From: DAITBA01 sp036824005
GTDB lineage: Bacteria > Pseudomonadota > Gammaproteobacteria > Burkholderiales > Rhodocyclaceae
DNA: 64,000 nt
Assembly: GCA_036824005.1 (NCBI GenBank)
Contig: DAITBA010000011.1
Span: forward strand, 62,001 to 126,000
Direction: 5' to 3'
A model generated the notes under the pieces. The model did not search any database. It was not told where the DNA came from and worked only from the letters and a program-made list of their open reading frames with translations. This document shows positions 17,709 through 26,777 of this stretch, one piece after another; within the stretch, counting starts at the first letter, position 1; every line of letters starts with the position of its first letter. The translations under genes were made by a program, and so were the position numbers.

Positions 17709-18479
17709 TCACGGCAGTTGACCTGCGGCGATCAAGCGGCTGTAAAGGACGTTCGGTGACAGCCACGTGACGACGTCATCGAACTCACCTTGCGGGGCAT
17801 TTGCAGCCGTCGGCTCATGGCTCACGAATGCTGGATCGGCGGCAACGACAGTGTTTGGATTCGGGTTGTGGCGCTCGTCGGCGCCGGAGCCGCCAACTAC
17901 ACCGCTGCGGCCAAGCGAATAGACCACGGCGACCGAACTGTTCGACAGTGTCGACGCTGCGGCGCAGGTTACCGCAGCTGTCCCCGCATTGTTCATGCCG
18001 GCTGCGCTCGAACAAATCTTCAGGTTCGGCGATAGCGCCGCGAGGGTCACAGTCTTCATGCCGTTGGTGGTGGTGAACGCGTTGCCGTTGGCGACGGTCA
18101 CGGCATAGCGTAGGCGCTGCTGCCATGCGTCCAGCGCGTAGCCCTGGTTGTCAACCGGCGTGATGCCCAGAGTCGCCGCGGGCAGAAGGCCGTCGTAGGG
18201 GTTGGTGCAGTTGCCGCCGCCGGAAGGGGATTCGATGCCGTTGCTGGTTGCGGAGGCCGGGCAGGGCAGACGACCGTTGGCGACCGCGAAACCGAGCAAC
18301 GCTTCGCGGATGTCCGTGAGTGTCTGTTGCGTCTGCGTCTGGTTGCGAAGGTCGATCTGGGTCGAGAGGGGTACCAGCATACCCGCAAGCAAGATGGCGA
18401 CGATAAGCAGGGACAATGCCAGCTCGGTCAAAGTGAATCCGGCGCAGGCGCGACAGCGAGAAACGCGGGTGCGTGTCAC
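17709..18479 (-). CDS. pilin-like protein with prepilin cleavage site (ALLG-type)
   Basis: The 256-residue protein starts at a GTG (18479) preceded by AGGA and located 10 bases after the upstream gene's stop. After a basic leader comes the prepilin site CAG|FTLTELALSLLIVAILLAG with Glu at position 5. The segment IREALLGFAVANGRLPCPAS (about residues 60-79) resembles the neighbouring 461-residue protein. The remainder is Ser/Asn/Ala-rich with several cysteines. It closes the pilus operon. Likely a minor or major pseudopilin; I do not recognise a named family member. Confidence 0.8.
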   Translation of the reverse strand: MTRTRVSRCRACAGFTLTELALSLLIVAILLAGMLVPLSTQIDLRNQTQTQQTLTDIREALLGFAVANGRLPCPASATSNGIESPSGGGNCTNPYDGLLPAATLGITPVDNQGYALDAWQQRLRYAVTVANGNAFTTTNGMKTVTLAALSPNLKICSSAAGMNNAGTAAVTCAAASTLSNSSVAVVYSLGRSGVVGGSGADERHNPNPNTVVAADPAFVSHEPTAANAPQGEFDDVVTWLSPNVLYSRLIAAGQLP

Positions 18480-18489
18480 GGCGTTTGTC

Positions 18490-19875
18490 CTATTGCGGCG
18501 GTGATACCGCCGTGTTGAGGCAATGGGCGACATCCTGCGAGGCGGGCATCGCCGCGTCGTTCGGTGCGCTGAATGCGGGCGCACCGGCGAACTCGTAGGG
18601 CGGCGGCAGAGGCTGCACGTAGGCGGCAAGGTTCTTCCCTTCGAGGTAGTTGGCGGGGTTCACCCGGTCGCTCGTGCTCGCGCGGCGTTGGTCGCCCAGA
18701 CGCTCCCCGGTGAAGAGGATGACACCGGCGCAGGCGCTGCCGTTGACCGTCATGCACTGGGTGAGAGGGCTGCACACCGCGTAGCGGAACTGATCGCGCC
18801 AATTCCGCAGAAAGCGATCCGCGGCGCCGAGCGTAGCGGGGCATGCGGATCCCGGCGTCGATAGGTCACCGACGACGGACGCCGGCACGCCGCCGAGGAG
18901 CTTCGCACCAACCGTCTGCGGTGTGTCGGGGGCAGGGAGCCCTTTTACTGCGATGCAGTTGGCGATGTCTGCCAGGAGGGCGTTGATTCCCGCAGCGAAG
19001 TCCGCGCGGCGCTTTACCGCGCCGAAAATGTCCTGCGACGCAATGACAATTGCACTGTCCCCCACTAGCATCCCCGCCGCGCCGTCCCGCACGGGTGCGC
19101 CGATCAGCGCCTTGGGACTCGCCAGGACCGAGACATTCGCCGTTGCGTTGTTCGGCGCCCCCGGGAAGTGGTTGACGATATTGTTGAGCTGCGCCGTCGC
19201 GTTGGCCGGGTCAAGGTAGTTGCGGGCGTCGTAGTTGCCGCCGCACTCCGATACATCGTCGGTGCTCGACGTCTGGCGATTCTGCCCGACGATAGGCGGG
19301 CCGGGTGAGAATATGACCGCGACCGGCCGCTGATGTTCGTCGCTGCCGGTCAGGCTGCGTACCCCGCCCGGCTTGCCGTCTGAGACGAACACCTCGAAGT
19401 GGCCGATGGTATCCCAGTTCATGGTATCCGTCTTCTGGACGTTCTGATGGGAACCGGATACCGCATACCACAGGCATTCGCCGTGACCGTCACGAATGGG
19501 TGGCACGCCGAGTGTGCGCCACGGCAAGCGGCCGATTGCGGAGAGGTTCTTCTGATTGCCGGCGAAGTTGCCTGCTGCGACGCCTTCGTAGGGCACCAGA
19601 GGATTCCTGCTGCTGCCCAAGTCCGGCAGCGGCAGGTAGCCGAAAACCTCTCCCGGATGACTATCGCGATAGCCAATGGCATACCCGAGCAGCGCCTGCT
19701 TGGCGTGCTGGAGTGCCGCAGCGGATGCTGCGTCCCGGTCGGCGCCGCTGCGCGTCCGGCCGGTTGCACTTGCCGCCAACACCAGCACGCCGATCCCCAG
19801 TACGGCGAGGAGCAGAATCAGAGCATAACCGCGCTGCCTGCCGACACGGTGGGGAGCGCGCGAAGCTGCCGTCAT
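18490..19875 (-). CDS. large GspK/PilX-like pilus-associated protein, uncharacterised
   Basis: The 461-residue protein starts with a basic leader and one hydrophobic N-terminal helix, QRGYALILLLAVLGIGVLV (about residues 14-32), lacking the position-5 glutamate as GspK-type tip pseudopilins do. It then has AKQALLGYAIGYRDSHPGEV and GYLPLPDLG, matching the ALLG-LPxP pattern of the next gene, followed by a large Cys-containing extracytoplasmic domain with no family I recognise. Its start overlaps the mshK-like stop by four bases. A tip or adhesin-like minor pilin is a reasonable inference. Confidence 0.72.
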   Translation of the reverse strand: MTAASRAPHRVGRQRGYALILLLAVLGIGVLVLAASATGRTRSGADRDAASAAALQHAKQALLGYAIGYRDSHPGEVFGYLPLPDLGSSRNPLVPYEGVAAGNFAGNQKNLSAIGRLPWRTLGVPPIRDGHGECLWYAVSGSHQNVQKTDTMNWDTIGHFEVFVSDGKPGGVRSLTGSDEHQRPVAVIFSPGPPIVGQNRQTSSTDDVSECGGNYDARNYLDPANATAQLNNIVNHFPGAPNNATANVSVLASPKALIGAPVRDGAAGMLVGDSAIVIASQDIFGAVKRRADFAAGINALLADIANCIAVKGLPAPDTPQTVGAKLLGGVPASVVGDLSTPGSACPATLGAADRFLRNWRDQFRYAVCSPLTQCMTVNGSACAGVILFTGERLGDQRRASTSDRVNPANYLEGKNLAAYVQPLPPPYEFAGAPAFSAPNDAAMPASQDVAHCLNTAVSPPQ

Positions 19876-20342
19876 GGCCGGGAGGGCCGGGAGCCGACCG
19901 CGCTTCGATTGACGGAAATTCGCCCGCCACCCAGACTGTCCCGCCGCTCGCCCGTGGATCGGTCGATGGATTCGCCGACCCGGAGACTCACCTGGGCGTC
20001 GTCCGCGACGCGCAGGGTTGTTCGCGATGGATCGTCCTTGCTATGCCTTGCCACAACGCCCGCATTGCCACCGTCGTGCAGCGCCATGCCGTTGATCCAG
20101 ATCGTGCCTGCGCCGGCGCTGCGCCGCACGACGCCATCGACGGTCAGGATCTCACCTTGAACCGCGTTGTGTCCCCCGGTATTGAGCTGCCTCTGGCGCT
20201 CCAGCGCGGCGCGGGCCTGGGGCGAGAAGAACAACCGACCAAGCATGTCTGGAGAATGCTCCTGTGCCACCGCTGGAACGGCGTTCAGCAGGCACAAAAG
20301 GACGATGGCAGACAGGCGGCGCATGCACATGGTCGTCGTCAT
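19872..20342 (-). CDS. MshK-like periplasmic pilus biogenesis protein
   Basis: The 156-residue protein has a signal peptide (hydrophobic about 9-26, cleavage likely after AVAQ) followed by FFSPQARAALERQRQL and VDGVVRRSAGAGTIWINGMA, a pattern seen in short MshK-type or related pilus-assembly proteins in which a strand pair ends in a W-x-NG turn. It overlaps mshJ upstream and the 461-residue gene downstream, each by four bases. The MshK name rests mainly on position and this motif. Confidence 0.6.
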   Translation of the reverse strand: MTTTMCMRRLSAIVLLCLLNAVPAVAQEHSPDMLGRLFFSPQARAALERQRQLNTGGHNAVQGEILTVDGVVRRSAGAGTIWINGMALHDGGNAGVVARHSKDDPSRTTLRVADDAQVSLRVGESIDRSTGERRDSLGGGRISVNRSAVGSRPSRP

Positions 20343-20971
20343 CCCGCGGCGCTCGCCGGTCTACGCTGCTGGATCGTGATCCAGTCGATGACGCAATCGG
20401 CTTTGAGCCGAGGCCCAATTGCCGCAACGTTGGCCGGCGTCTCGCCACCCGGGAATGCGAGACGCTCGATGACGCAGTTGCGCGGACGCAGGAAGCCGTG
20501 GGCACTACCACGCAAATCGCCGATGAAGCCGAGCAGATCCCCTTCGTGCAGCAGTTGCATTTGTAAGCGCATCGCGCTGGATCGGAATTCGTAGTCGCCG
20601 TCGGATCGCGGTAGCAGGTCGGGGTCGATGGCTTGCTGGGGCGCGATCTCGAATTGCAGGTCGTAAAGCTTGCGCGCCGCCTTGATTTGACGCATCTGCT
20701 CGAGCCACTCCAGTCGCCGTTCGCCGCCGATGGTTCCGTGTTCGACCAGCGCAGTGAAGCGCTCGGCGTGGGTTTGGGCGTAGCGTGCATCCTCGGCGGT
20801 GCGCGCGAGCCGGGCGTGGATATCGGCCTGCTGCGCGAGCGCCTGCCGGTGAGCCTGCCGCTCGGCCTCAAGCATGTCACGGCTGGCCAGGACGGCGCCG
20901 GCCCCGGCGAGTACCATGCACGCCGCCGCGCACACGCTCCATCGGATGTGCCTGATATCGTCCTTCACCAT
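20339..20971 (-). CDS. MshJ/PilO-like pilus assembly protein
   Basis: The 210-residue bitopic protein has a membrane helix at about residues 11-30, a heptad-rich coiled coil (about 34-100, many Ala/Glu/Arg) and a small C-terminal ferredoxin-like region. This is the layout of PilO/MshJ/GspM, inner-membrane alignment proteins that pair with the MshI/PilN protein. It lies between the mshI-like and mshK-like genes, as in Vibrio MSHA operons. Sequence similarity is low, so position carries much of the assignment. Confidence 0.65.
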   Translation of the reverse strand: MVKDDIRHIRWSVCAAACMVLAGAGAVLASRDMLEAERQAHRQALAQQADIHARLARTAEDARYAQTHAERFTALVEHGTIGGERRLEWLEQMRQIKAARKLYDLQFEIAPQQAIDPDLLPRSDGDYEFRSSAMRLQMQLLHEGDLLGFIGDLRGSAHGFLRPRNCVIERLAFPGGETPANVAAIGPRLKADCVIDWITIQQRRPASAAG

Positions 20972-20981
20972 TGCCGGGCGC

Positions 20982-22517
20982 TCATTCCTTGTGACTCACG
21001 CGCAGGGTGAAACGTGCCTCGTCCCGGCCCGTCGCGGTGTTGCTTCCTCCCCGCAGGAATTTCCCCGGCTCGGAATCGAAGGGCAGGCGTAGCACGGTGA
21101 CTTGCAGCGTCGGGTCTCGCCGCAGCGCGGCGACGAAAGCGTTGATGATGTCGAGGGCGGCGCGTGGATCGCCCGACGGCGCCGGCAGCACGGCATTGAC
21201 GACCGCTACGCTATACATGTCTTTGTGTTCGTCGCCCGTGCCCGCGGGCGCCGACGCCGCCGCCAGACCGCCTTCGGCCTGGCTCGTCAGCAACCAATCG
21301 ATACGCTCGATCTCGACCGCCGGTGACTGGTCCATGGCCGCGGCGACGCGCCGCAGCAGCACGTCCATGGGCGCTGAACGCTTTTCCAGCGACTCGTAGC
21401 GCGCGAGCACCGCACGCAGGGTGTCGAGACTGGCCGGCGTCGCCGGCAGTGCCTGGATCATGGCCCGGTGGCGCTGGGCATCGGCGTCCGTCTGTGCCTG
21501 AGCCTTGGCCGTTTCGCCTCGCAGGCCGATGAGTTCGTAGGCCTGTCCCGCTGCGAATAGAAGACATGCCAGCAGCACGACGGCCGCGCTTCCGACGACG
21601 GCAAACCGGGTTTCCCAGAGGCGGTAGTAGCGTCGCTCCGCCGCGCCGGCAAACTGCACTCGCGGCGGGTCGCGCATGAGCAATTGCAGGAACAGTTCGT
21701 CGCCGGATGGCTGCGACGAGGCGATTTTGACCCCGCAGGCGCGAGCGGCGGCGTGAAGGTCGATCAACTCGAAGCGCAGCTCCTCGGTATTCGGACACGC
21801 TGCGGCGAGCGCATCATGGTGCGCGGCCGGTGCCAACACGAGCACCGGTATGGTCGTGCCCCGCGGGATCAGGCGTTGTCCCACGAGGTACTGGTAGGTC
21901 TTCGCGGACTCGACGGCGCTGAGCAATGCCGTCTCCCGCACGCCGAGCCCCTGAAGCGGACTCAGCCGACTGAACCGCAGGTTTTCCTGCTCGAAATAAC
22001 TTTGGCGCAACCCGGCACGATCGAGACTGACCAGCAGGCAGCGATCGAGCCCGCGAGCGAGCTTGCGCACGAGAGCGGCGCTGACGACGGGTAACGAGTA
22101 GAGACCCGCCACGCGGGTTTGAGCGTTGCGCAGGCAAGCAAGCCAGGGTTCGAACATCTCCGGGCGTGTCAGTGCCGCAAACAGAACCCGCTCGTCGCGC
22201 CGCCCTGTTTGCTCGCGTCCCTGTGGCATCGCGGCCGCCAGGCGCGAGCCGTAAAAGTACTGCGCGAGCCTGCGTTCGAACAGTGCCTTGCGGTCCTTGC
22301 CTCGTACAAAGGGCACCGCGTCGCAGTGGAAACCTTCCTCCGCCACGTCGGCCATCACAAAAAACTGGCTGCGCGGGTATCGCCGCAGATAGTCGGCGAA
22401 TGCCTCCGTCCCGCCGGCGGCAGCATCAAAGCATCCCTCCGGGCGAAGTTGTCCGCCCTGCCAAGCGTAGGCGGCAACCCGGTTGGCATCCACGTAGAGT
22501 AGTCGGCGCTGCGGCAT
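20982..22517 (-). CDS. MshI-like (PilM-PilN/GspL-type) pilus assembly protein
   Basis: The 511-residue protein joins an N-terminal actin-like PilM/GspL half (RRLLYVDANRVAAYAWQGG; a middle GLRQSYFEQENLRFSRLSPL strand-turn segment) with a membrane helix at about 315-335 and a coiled-coil plus PilN-like C-terminal domain. This PilM-PilN fusion is typical of MshI and GspL. It would link the cytoplasmic ATPase to periplasmic alignment proteins. It starts 16 bases after mshG. Confidence 0.75.
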   Translation of the reverse strand: MPQRRLLYVDANRVAAYAWQGGQLRPEGCFDAAAGGTEAFADYLRRYPRSQFFVMADVAEEGFHCDAVPFVRGKDRKALFERRLAQYFYGSRLAAAMPQGREQTGRRDERVLFAALTRPEMFEPWLACLRNAQTRVAGLYSLPVVSAALVRKLARGLDRCLLVSLDRAGLRQSYFEQENLRFSRLSPLQGLGVRETALLSAVESAKTYQYLVGQRLIPRGTTIPVLVLAPAAHHDALAAACPNTEELRFELIDLHAAARACGVKIASSQPSGDELFLQLLMRDPPRVQFAGAAERRYYRLWETRFAVVGSAAVVLLACLLFAAGQAYELIGLRGETAKAQAQTDADAQRHRAMIQALPATPASLDTLRAVLARYESLEKRSAPMDVLLRRVAAAMDQSPAVEIERIDWLLTSQAEGGLAAASAPAGTGDEHKDMYSVAVVNAVLPAPSGDPRAALDIINAFVAALRRDPTLQVTVLRLPFDSEPGKFLRGGSNTATGRDEARFTLRVSHKE

Positions 22518-22533
22518 ATTGGGGCGGTAGCAA

Positions 22534-23736
22534 TCAGGTCTTCAGGCGCGTGATGACGTCGTATATCGGCCCCAGCACCGACAGCATCACCCAAAGCAGA
22601 AGCAAACCCAGGACGACGGTCAGCGCTGGCTCCACGATCGCCTGGACCTTCGCAATCGACTCCTTGACGTCGCGGTTGTAGAAGTAACTGACATTGAGCA
22701 GCGCCGCGTCCAGGGCACCCGTGGTTTCGCCGACGCGCAGCATTCTGATCACGAGCGGCGGAAACAGGCCGACTTCCTGAAAGGCAATCGTCACCGCCTT
22801 GCCTTCGGAGATGGAATCGCCCACGCGCCCGAGACCGTCGCGTATAACGCTGTTGCCGACGATGTCCTGCGTCGTCCGTACCACCTCGATAATTGCAATG
22901 CCCGAGGCGTACATCATGGCGAAGACCGATGCGAACCGGGACAGGATGATCTTGCGCAGAATGGGTCCGAACAGGGGCAGGCGCAGCTTGATGCCGTCCA
23001 GGCGGTAGCGCCATTCCGAGCGGGTGCGCGCCAAGTGGCGCAGCGCGAGCGCGGCGGCGATCGGCGCAGCGAGGATGACGAACCAGTAGTGCACCAGCGC
23101 GTCGGACACGGCGATGAGCAGCCGCGTGTGTGCGGGAAGCGTCTGCCCCATGCTCCTGATAAAGGTGCTCATCTGCGGCACGACGTACAGCATCAGGAAC
23201 AGCGTCACACCGAGGACAACGATGGCGACGATCGCCGGATAAGCGATCAGGCGCTTGGCATAGGACGCCAGCTCGTCCTCCCATTTCAGGGACTCGTTGA
23301 TGCTTCTCAGGACGTCAGGAAGTTTTCCGGTGTGTTCGCCGGAACGCACGAGGTTGCACAGCACGGCGTTGAACACGCCCGGGTGTTCCATCATTGCCTG
23401 GGACAGGGGCCGACCACCTTCAATGCTTTCGATCACGCCGGCGACGACTTCTCGGAAGCGGGTCTGGTCGATGCTGTCGCGCAGGTCGGTCAGCGCATCA
23501 TGTATCGGCACGCCGGCGCGGGTGAGTTGCTCCAGGTGAAAGAAGAAGTTGATCAACTCGCGGCGCGACGCCGGCGCGCCTTTGAACCAGCCGCCGTGGG
23601 CGAGCGGCGCGCCGTTGATGAAGTCCAGATTCATGCGCTTCAGGCGCGTCTCCAGGTCCACCGCGTTGATGGCGTTCATTTCACCCGCTACCGTGCGGCC
23701 GCGGATATCCATCGCCTTGTAGGAATACAGTGGCAT
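22534..23736 (-). CDS. MshG/PilC/GspF inner-membrane platform protein
   Basis: The 400-residue protein has the two tandem T2SSF domains: the first includes FFFHLEQLTRAGVPIHDALT, the second FASVFAMMYASGIAIIEVV, each followed by membrane helices, with the C-terminal helix TVVLGLLLLWVMLSVLGPI. Length is typical (about 400). It is the platform on which the assembly ATPase acts to push pilins into the fibre. It follows mshE by four bases. Confidence 0.93.
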   Translation of the reverse strand: MPLYSYKAMDIRGRTVAGEMNAINAVDLETRLKRMNLDFINGAPLAHGGWFKGAPASRRELINFFFHLEQLTRAGVPIHDALTDLRDSIDQTRFREVVAGVIESIEGGRPLSQAMMEHPGVFNAVLCNLVRSGEHTGKLPDVLRSINESLKWEDELASYAKRLIAYPAIVAIVVLGVTLFLMLYVVPQMSTFIRSMGQTLPAHTRLLIAVSDALVHYWFVILAAPIAAALALRHLARTRSEWRYRLDGIKLRLPLFGPILRKIILSRFASVFAMMYASGIAIIEVVRTTQDIVGNSVIRDGLGRVGDSISEGKAVTIAFQEVGLFPPLVIRMLRVGETTGALDAALLNVSYFYNRDVKESIAKVQAIVEPALTVVLGLLLLWVMLSVLGPIYDVITRLKT

Positions 23737-23740
23737 TGCT

Positions 23741-25453
23741 TCAGGCCATTCTGTCGGTGAGGTCGACGACCCGGGCCAGTTCCTCTATGGATGTCGAGCC
23801 GTCCAGCACGCGTCGCAAACCGTCTTCGGCGAGCGAGCGGAACCCGCGGGATCTGGCGGCGTTCTTCATCTCGCGCATGGTTGCCCGTCGTGCCATAAGT
23901 TCGTCCAGGTCGGCATCCATGCGCAGCAGCTCCATGATCGCCGCCCGGCCGCGATAGCCCTGGAACTCGCAGCGCGGGCAGCCTACCGGTCGGTAGAGCA
24001 CCGGCGCGGTGCGCGCACCCGTCAGACCGAACAGGCGCAGTTCCGCGGATCCGACCGGGCGCGGCTGACGGCAGTGCGGGCAGAGCCGGCGCACCAGCCG
24101 TTGGGCGATGACGCCGATGATATTCCCGGCCATGATGTCCGGCAGCATGCCGATGTCGTGCAGGCGCGGCACGATGCCCAGCGCCGAGTTGGTGTGCAGC
24201 GTGGCGAACACCTGGTGGCCGGTCATGGCCGCGCGGAAAGCCATGGCCGCGGTGTCGGTGTCGCGGATCTCGCCCACGAGTATCACGTCCGGGTCTTGGC
24301 GCATCATCGAGCGCACGCCATCGGCGAAGTCGAGCTTGGAGGCTTCCGCGACCGAGGTCTGGCGAATCATCGCCAGCGGATATTCGACCGGGTCCTCGAG
24401 GGTCATGATGTTGATGCCCTCGGAGTTAATGTGATTGAGGATGGAATAGAGCGTCGTTGTCTTGCCGCTGCCGGTGGGCCCGGTGACCAGGATCATCCCC
24501 TCGGGACGCGCGATCATGAGCTTGAGCAGATCGAGCTGGGTTTGGTCCAGACCGAGTTGCTCCAGCGGGACGAGGCCCCTCTGGCGGTCGAGCACCCGCA
24601 GGACCAGGTTCTCGCCGTGGATCGTCGGTTGCACCGAGACGCGAAAGTCAATGGCGCGTCCGCTGATGTTGAGCGAAATGCGCCCGTCCTGCGGCGCCCG
24701 CGTTTCGGCGATGTTCAGCCCGCTCATCACCTTGATCCGCACCGCCATCGCCGGCCAGTAGGTCTTGTGCAGAGCGCGGATCTGGCGCAGGATTCCGTCG
24801 ATGCGGTAGCGGATGCGCAGAAAGTTGTGTTCCGGCTCGAAGTGGATGTCGGAGGCCTCGCGCTTGACGGCATCGGTGAGCAGCGCATCGATGAGGCGCA
24901 CGACCGGCTGGCTGTACTCGTCGCTGCCGGCGACGGCGAGGCTGCGATAGTCGATCTCTCCGGTTTCTATTTCGTGCAGGATGCCGTCGATCGACAGCTC
25001 GTGACCGTAATACTGGTCGATGGCGCGGGCGATCTCCGACTCACCGGCGATAAGGGTTTCGATCGCGACTTCGTCATGAACCAGCGCGCGCAGGCGGTCG
25101 AGAGCGACGACGTCGTTGACGTCCGCCAGCGCTACTGTCAGCCGGTGCGGATCTAGGCTGTAGTCCAGGGGCAGCAGCGCGTGGCGCTTGGCGATATCGC
25201 GCGGCACCAGTCTGAGCGCCGCCGGATCGACGGTCGCGCGCGACAGATCGACGCTCGTCTTGCCCAGGCTCTCGCCCAGCGCTTCGCGCAGGGTTGCCTC
25301 GGAGAGGAAGCCGAGCGAGACGAGAATGCGGCCGACCGGCTGATTCGACTTCAGCTGCTCGAGTAGGGCAATGCGCAGCTGGTCCTCGGAAATGACGCCT
25401 TGGCCGATGAGGATCTGGCCGAGGGGGCGGCGGATTGGCGTGCGTGCGTTCAT
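23741..25453 (-). CDS. MshE/PilB/GspE pilus assembly ATPase with MshEN domain
   Basis: The 570-residue ATPase has an N-terminal MshEN domain with two tandem motifs (LGQILIGQGVISEDQLRIAL at about residues 11-30 and VGRILVSLGFLSEATLREAL about 37-56), a type of domain that binds cyclic di-GMP in Vibrio MshE. The C-terminal motor has Walker A GPTGSGKTT, the Asp and His boxes, Walker B VGEIRD and a CPHC...CPRC zinc motif. The ATG at 25453 excludes an unrelated upstream extension. It powers pilus extension. Length matches MshE (about 570). Confidence 0.93.
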   Translation of the reverse strand: MNARTPIRRPLGQILIGQGVISEDQLRIALLEQLKSNQPVGRILVSLGFLSEATLREALGESLGKTSVDLSRATVDPAALRLVPRDIAKRHALLPLDYSLDPHRLTVALADVNDVVALDRLRALVHDEVAIETLIAGESEIARAIDQYYGHELSIDGILHEIETGEIDYRSLAVAGSDEYSQPVVRLIDALLTDAVKREASDIHFEPEHNFLRIRYRIDGILRQIRALHKTYWPAMAVRIKVMSGLNIAETRAPQDGRISLNISGRAIDFRVSVQPTIHGENLVLRVLDRQRGLVPLEQLGLDQTQLDLLKLMIARPEGMILVTGPTGSGKTTTLYSILNHINSEGINIMTLEDPVEYPLAMIRQTSVAEASKLDFADGVRSMMRQDPDVILVGEIRDTDTAAMAFRAAMTGHQVFATLHTNSALGIVPRLHDIGMLPDIMAGNIIGVIAQRLVRRLCPHCRQPRPVGSAELRLFGLTGARTAPVLYRPVGCPRCEFQGYRGRAAIMELLRMDADLDELMARRATMREMKNAARSRGFRSLAEDGLRRVLDGSTSIEELARVVDLTDRMA

Positions 25454-25484
25454 CGGCCTGAACTTCGGCGGGCCTCGCGGTGTG

Positions 25485-26777
25485 TCATCGCCGCAACTCG
25501 TCGATCCGCGCTGCGACGTGCTCCCGGTCGAAGCTGCCTGCGCGGGCGTCTGTGGCGGCCAAGGCCTTTTCGTAATACTGCAGCGCCAGGTTCGCCTGCC
25601 GGAGCTGGTCGAGGCTGACCGCGAGATTGAACAGATAGTCCGGGTTGGCGGAATCGCCCACCCAGGCGCGGAAGTACGCTTGCTGGGCCTCGGCCCAGCG
25701 GCCATGGCGCGCATAGTAGTTGCCGAGGCTGAAATTGAGAAATGGTGAGTCAGGCTGGCTGGCGAGCAGCGACTTGAACCGGCTCTCGGAGTGCTCGGAA
25801 TCCGCGGTGCCTTTCAGGTCGAGCAGACCTGCCTGCGCCAGATTGTCCTTCGGGTCAGCTTCAAGCGCGCGCAGATAGTAGTCCTCGGCACTGTCGGTGC
25901 GGCCTTCGCGCAGGGCGACCGCAGCCAGGCCATGTAGCGCGTCGCTGTTGCGCGGTTCGCTCGTCAGCACCCGCTCGTAGGCGCTGCGCGCAGCGGCCAG
26001 ATCGCCGCCCTGAAAGGCTAGGTACGCGGCCATGACGCTCGGATTGACGCGGGCCGGCATGGCGCCGCCGCGCACCGGCGGTACAGCCTCGGTAGCGTTC
26101 GCCGGCGCCTCGGTGCTTAGCCGGGCGCTCAGGGACTCGGCGCTACTCGGCTGCGGCGAGGACGGTTTGTCGCGCCTGCTGCTTTCCTCTTGCGTGGCGG
26201 CAATCGCGGGTTTGGTGGCGGCCGCGGGTCGGCTGGCTGCGGCGCCAGCTGCCTGGGGTGGCTGCGATCGGGGTGACGCGGCGGCAGAAACGACCGGCGC
26301 CGACGGCAGTGCGGCCAGTACGTCGGGGGAAGGTCGGGCCGCGTCAAGCGCCGGCTGCAGCGCCAGTCCGGGCGCGATGTTGCCTGCGGACTGTTGGGCT
26401 TGCAACCAGACATAGACGGCGGCGCCGACAATGGCGATCGCGGACGCCGCGCCAAGTGCGAAGTAGCGAAACATCAGCGTGCGGTCATCATGGCCCAGTG
26501 CCACCGCGCTCTTGCCTGCTGCAACTCCGGACATGGCCTGCGCGCCGCCTGCCCCAGGTGCGGTAACGCCGGGCGGGCTGCCGTTGGCCAGTCGCGCCAG
26601 TTGATCAATACCCGAAACGACGTCGCGACTGCGGGGCTGCGGCAACGGCGTGCCCTCCAAGGTCGCGGCGCCGGGCTCGATGCTCCGCGGCGCTTCTTCG
26701 CCTGTTACCGTGCCTGGTTCGATGCGGCGGCGCCTGGGCTCCGTTCTTTTCAGCACGTCCTCCAGCAGGCTCATCAT
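25485..26777 (-). CDS. MshN-like TPR protein of the pilus cluster
   Basis: The 430-residue protein begins MSLLEDVLKRTEPRRRR, a cytoplasmic stretch, then one membrane helix (about residues 98-120), a Pro/Ala-rich linker and C-terminal tetratricopeptide repeats from about residue 255 (AYLAFQGGDLAAARSAYERV, then LRALEADPKDNLAQAGLL and further repeats). This is the MshN layout. A four-base ATGA overlap joins it to the secretin gene. A second ATG three bases further fits the GGAG site equally well. MshN-type proteins act as periplasmic scaffolds or pilotins for the secretin (family knowledge). Confidence 0.8.
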   Translation of the reverse strand: MMSLLEDVLKRTEPRRRRIEPGTVTGEEAPRSIEPGAATLEGTPLPQPRSRDVVSGIDQLARLANGSPPGVTAPGAGGAQAMSGVAAGKSAVALGHDDRTLMFRYFALGAASAIAIVGAAVYVWLQAQQSAGNIAPGLALQPALDAARPSPDVLAALPSAPVVSAAASPRSQPPQAAGAAASRPAAATKPAIAATQEESSRRDKPSSPQPSSAESLSARLSTEAPANATEAVPPVRGGAMPARVNPSVMAAYLAFQGGDLAAARSAYERVLTSEPRNSDALHGLAAVALREGRTDSAEDYYLRALEADPKDNLAQAGLLDLKGTADSEHSESRFKSLLASQPDSPFLNFSLGNYYARHGRWAEAQQAYFRAWVGDSANPDYLFNLAVSLDQLRQANLALQYYEKALAATDARAGSFDREHVAARIDELRR

